In this document: positions 63,011-64,000 of the stretch, one piece after another
How the letters are laid out: each line of letters starts with the position of its first letter
How positions within the stretch are numbered: the first letter of the stretch is position 1
Origin: Paenibacillus sp. TCA20
GTDB lineage: Bacteria > Bacillota > Bacilli > Paenibacillales > Paenibacillaceae
DNA: 64,000 bases
Direction of reading: 5' to 3'
Assembly: GCF_000732325.1 (NCBI RefSeq)
Contig: NZ_BBIW01000001.1
Location: forward strand, 62,001-126,000
The notes under the pieces: model-generated
The model's database searches: none
The model's input: only the letters and a program-made list of their open reading frames with translations
Told to the model about the DNA's origin: nothing
Made by a program: the position numbers and the translations under genes

Positions 63011-63763
63011 TTACCTGACAGGTGTTGCCGCTGACATTTGAAATCCGATGGACACAAGCTCTGCGCAAGTCCCAGGGAGCATCATTAATGAACCAGGGGC
63101 AAGCAGATAGTCCGCCTCGATAAGCATTTCCCTATAGCTCTCCGGAAGAGGCGATGACATCTTCTTCAATTTTTCTCCATGCTCATCTTTCAGTTCTGTA
63201 TCCTGTGAAATACCGGTCCATCTTCTCGGTTCTGGTATCGGCGCACTCAGCAAATGATCCGAGATAAAAATATTCTCGATCAGCACATTCCCGTCAGGAA
63301 CACTCATATTCATAATTCGTCTGGCAATCGGCTCCGGGTCCTCTCCCGTCGCTACTCCGTCCGTCATATGACATATCAATGGGGCAGGACAATCCTGCAT
63401 AAAGGGAAGCTCCGCCTGCAGGATTTTCTCTGCCTGAAGAAATGCTTTGGCCGAATCCGAGAATCGCATCGGTGTTAAATCCGGAATTGAACCAATCGCT
63501 GCAATTTCGTCTATTCCCTTAACGCCACCGAGCAGATCATACACATCGTCACTGTACGCAAGAATTGCAATTCGATACCTTGGTGTCAATCTGCTCCCTT
63601 TGGTAGAACGGAACACCATTTGACGTATGGCAAGTGACAATGCTTCGTACACGATGTCCATCCTTCTGCGATTTTCCATCATCATATTCATGGATGCACT
63701 AATGTCAATCAAATAAATGATGAGGGCCGGCGTTCTCTGAGATGCTTGTATCGTATAGTTCAT
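63011..63763 (-). CDS. von Willebrand factor A domain protein (TerY-like)
   Basis: A 250-residue vWA protein: MIDAS motif in YLIDISASMNMMM, the second Asp/Thr motif in LICHMTDGVATGED, and Arg-rich helices between. It resembles TerY-like proteins, in which a vWA protein is encoded beside a PP2C phosphatase and a kinase to relay a stress signal. Here the PP2C lies 14 bp downstream and a truncated gene 21 bp upstream. No signal peptide, so cytoplasmic. Confidence 0.82.
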   Translation of the reverse strand: MNYTIQASQRTPALIIYLIDISASMNMMMENRRRMDIVYEALSLAIRQMVFRSTKGSRLTPRYRIAILAYSDDVYDLLGGVKGIDEIAAIGSIPDLTPMRFSDSAKAFLQAEKILQAELPFMQDCPAPLICHMTDGVATGEDPEPIARRIMNMSVPDGNVLIENIFISDHLLSAPIPEPRRWTGISQDTELKDEHGEKLKKMSSPLPESYREMLIEADYLLAPGSLMMLPGTCAELVSIGFQMSAATPVR

Positions 63764-63784
63764 GACCGTTCATTCACCCCTAGT

Positions 63785-64000
63785 TTAAATATCAGGCAAT
63801 TTATAGCTTCTATTTCTAATAAATTTATAGATATGTGACTTACGCTGTCCCACTTTCCCTACTCCAGCAAAATACTCAGCATCCTGGTTGTACAGATCCA
63901 TAAAGTTATTTGCGTGTTCTCTCGCAGGTTCAATCTTGCGTCCTTGCTGTGCATTATAGGCAAGATTGTAATAGGCGATGAGCTGCTTGACGTTCTGAGC
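63785..64000 (-). CDS. Unidentified protein, 5' end beyond window
   Basis: The frame is open from the window edge to a TAA at 63785 and encodes the last about 71 residues, including QLIAYYNLAYNAQQGRKIEP and FAGVGKVGQRKSHIYKFIR. The C-terminus is basic. It is co-directional and 21 bp from the vWA gene. In vWA-PP2C triads a protein kinase often holds this place, but the visible part shows no kinase motif, so the identity is open. Confidence 0.55.
   Translation of the reverse strand, partial: AQNVKQLIAYYNLAYNAQQGRKIEPAREHANNFMDLYNQDAEYFAGVGKVGQRKSHIYKFIRNRSYKLPDI

Noticed and set aside
1..64000. CRISPR arrays, tRNA or rRNA genes, transposases, prophage genes, riboswitches
   Set aside because: Looked for on both strands; no repeat-spacer pattern, cloverleaf, transposase motif or known riboswitch core was recognised.

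Overview
The window reads as chromosomal DNA of a Paenibacillus-like Firmicute. The evidence is strong AGGAGG-type ribosome binding sites, frequent GTG/TTG starts, YjcZ, YteA-like and GpsB/DivIVA-like proteins, an S-layer-homology protein, a Bacillus-type replication terminator protein, and a large carbohydrate ABC locus without its own ATPase. No rRNA, tRNA, CRISPR array, insertion sequence or prophage was seen. Almost every gene lies on the minus strand; the exceptions are the partial first gene, a LysR regulator, yjcZ and a yteA-like gene.

Layout. 1-6.4 kb: end of a PAS/AAA+/Fis-type regulator whose ATPase motifs look degenerate, convergent with a proline dehydrogenase, then the fruR-fruK-fruA fructose operon. 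6.4-11.3 kb: small accessory genes (MmcQ/YjbR, histidine phosphatase, a 51-residue membrane protein, a frameshifted methyltransferase, the tail of a lost acetyltransferase, two GNATs, an SMC/ABC-like ATPase, a P-loop kinase).

11.4-33.8 kb: a beta-mannan or glucomannan utilisation locus. It encodes a secreted GH26 mannanase with a CBM35-like module, a GH9 enzyme and a GH2 beta-mannosidase without signal peptides, two pairs of ABC permeases, two solute-binding proteins (one a 980-residue fusion), a DUF5696 surface protein, a Yip1-like membrane protein, an NHL-repeat surface protein and two paralogous LacI regulators. A catabolite-repression (cre) site sits inside the GH2 promoter, next to a 10-bp perfect inverted repeat whose half-site recurs near the binding-protein and lacI promoters.

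33.9-38.6 kb: a GntR-controlled operon (deacetylase-like amidohydrolase, DgaE-like PLP lyase, DgaF-like aldolase, KDG kinase) that should turn a 2-amino-2-deoxy sugar acid into pyruvate and glyceraldehyde 3-phosphate. 38.8-48.5 kb: EamA exporter/LysR divergent pair, yjcZ, two thioredoxin-reductase-like flavoproteins, a DUF3243 protein, an SLH-GH18 protein, nitroreductase, acyl-ACP thioesterase and small lipoproteins. 48.6-52.8 kb: an AraC regulator with two Gfo/Idh/MocA dehydrogenases and a sugar isomerase/epimerase-like protein.

53-64 kb: phosphodiesterase, DivIVA/GpsB-like protein, yteA-like gene, winged-helix regulator, another Gfo/Idh/MocA protein, a clear homologue of the replication terminator protein Rtp with a repeat-rich non-coding region upstream, a general-stress glycine-zipper protein with a SigB-like promoter, hrpB, DUF1992, an SDR, and a PP2C phosphatase + vWA protein pair followed by a gene cut by the window edge.
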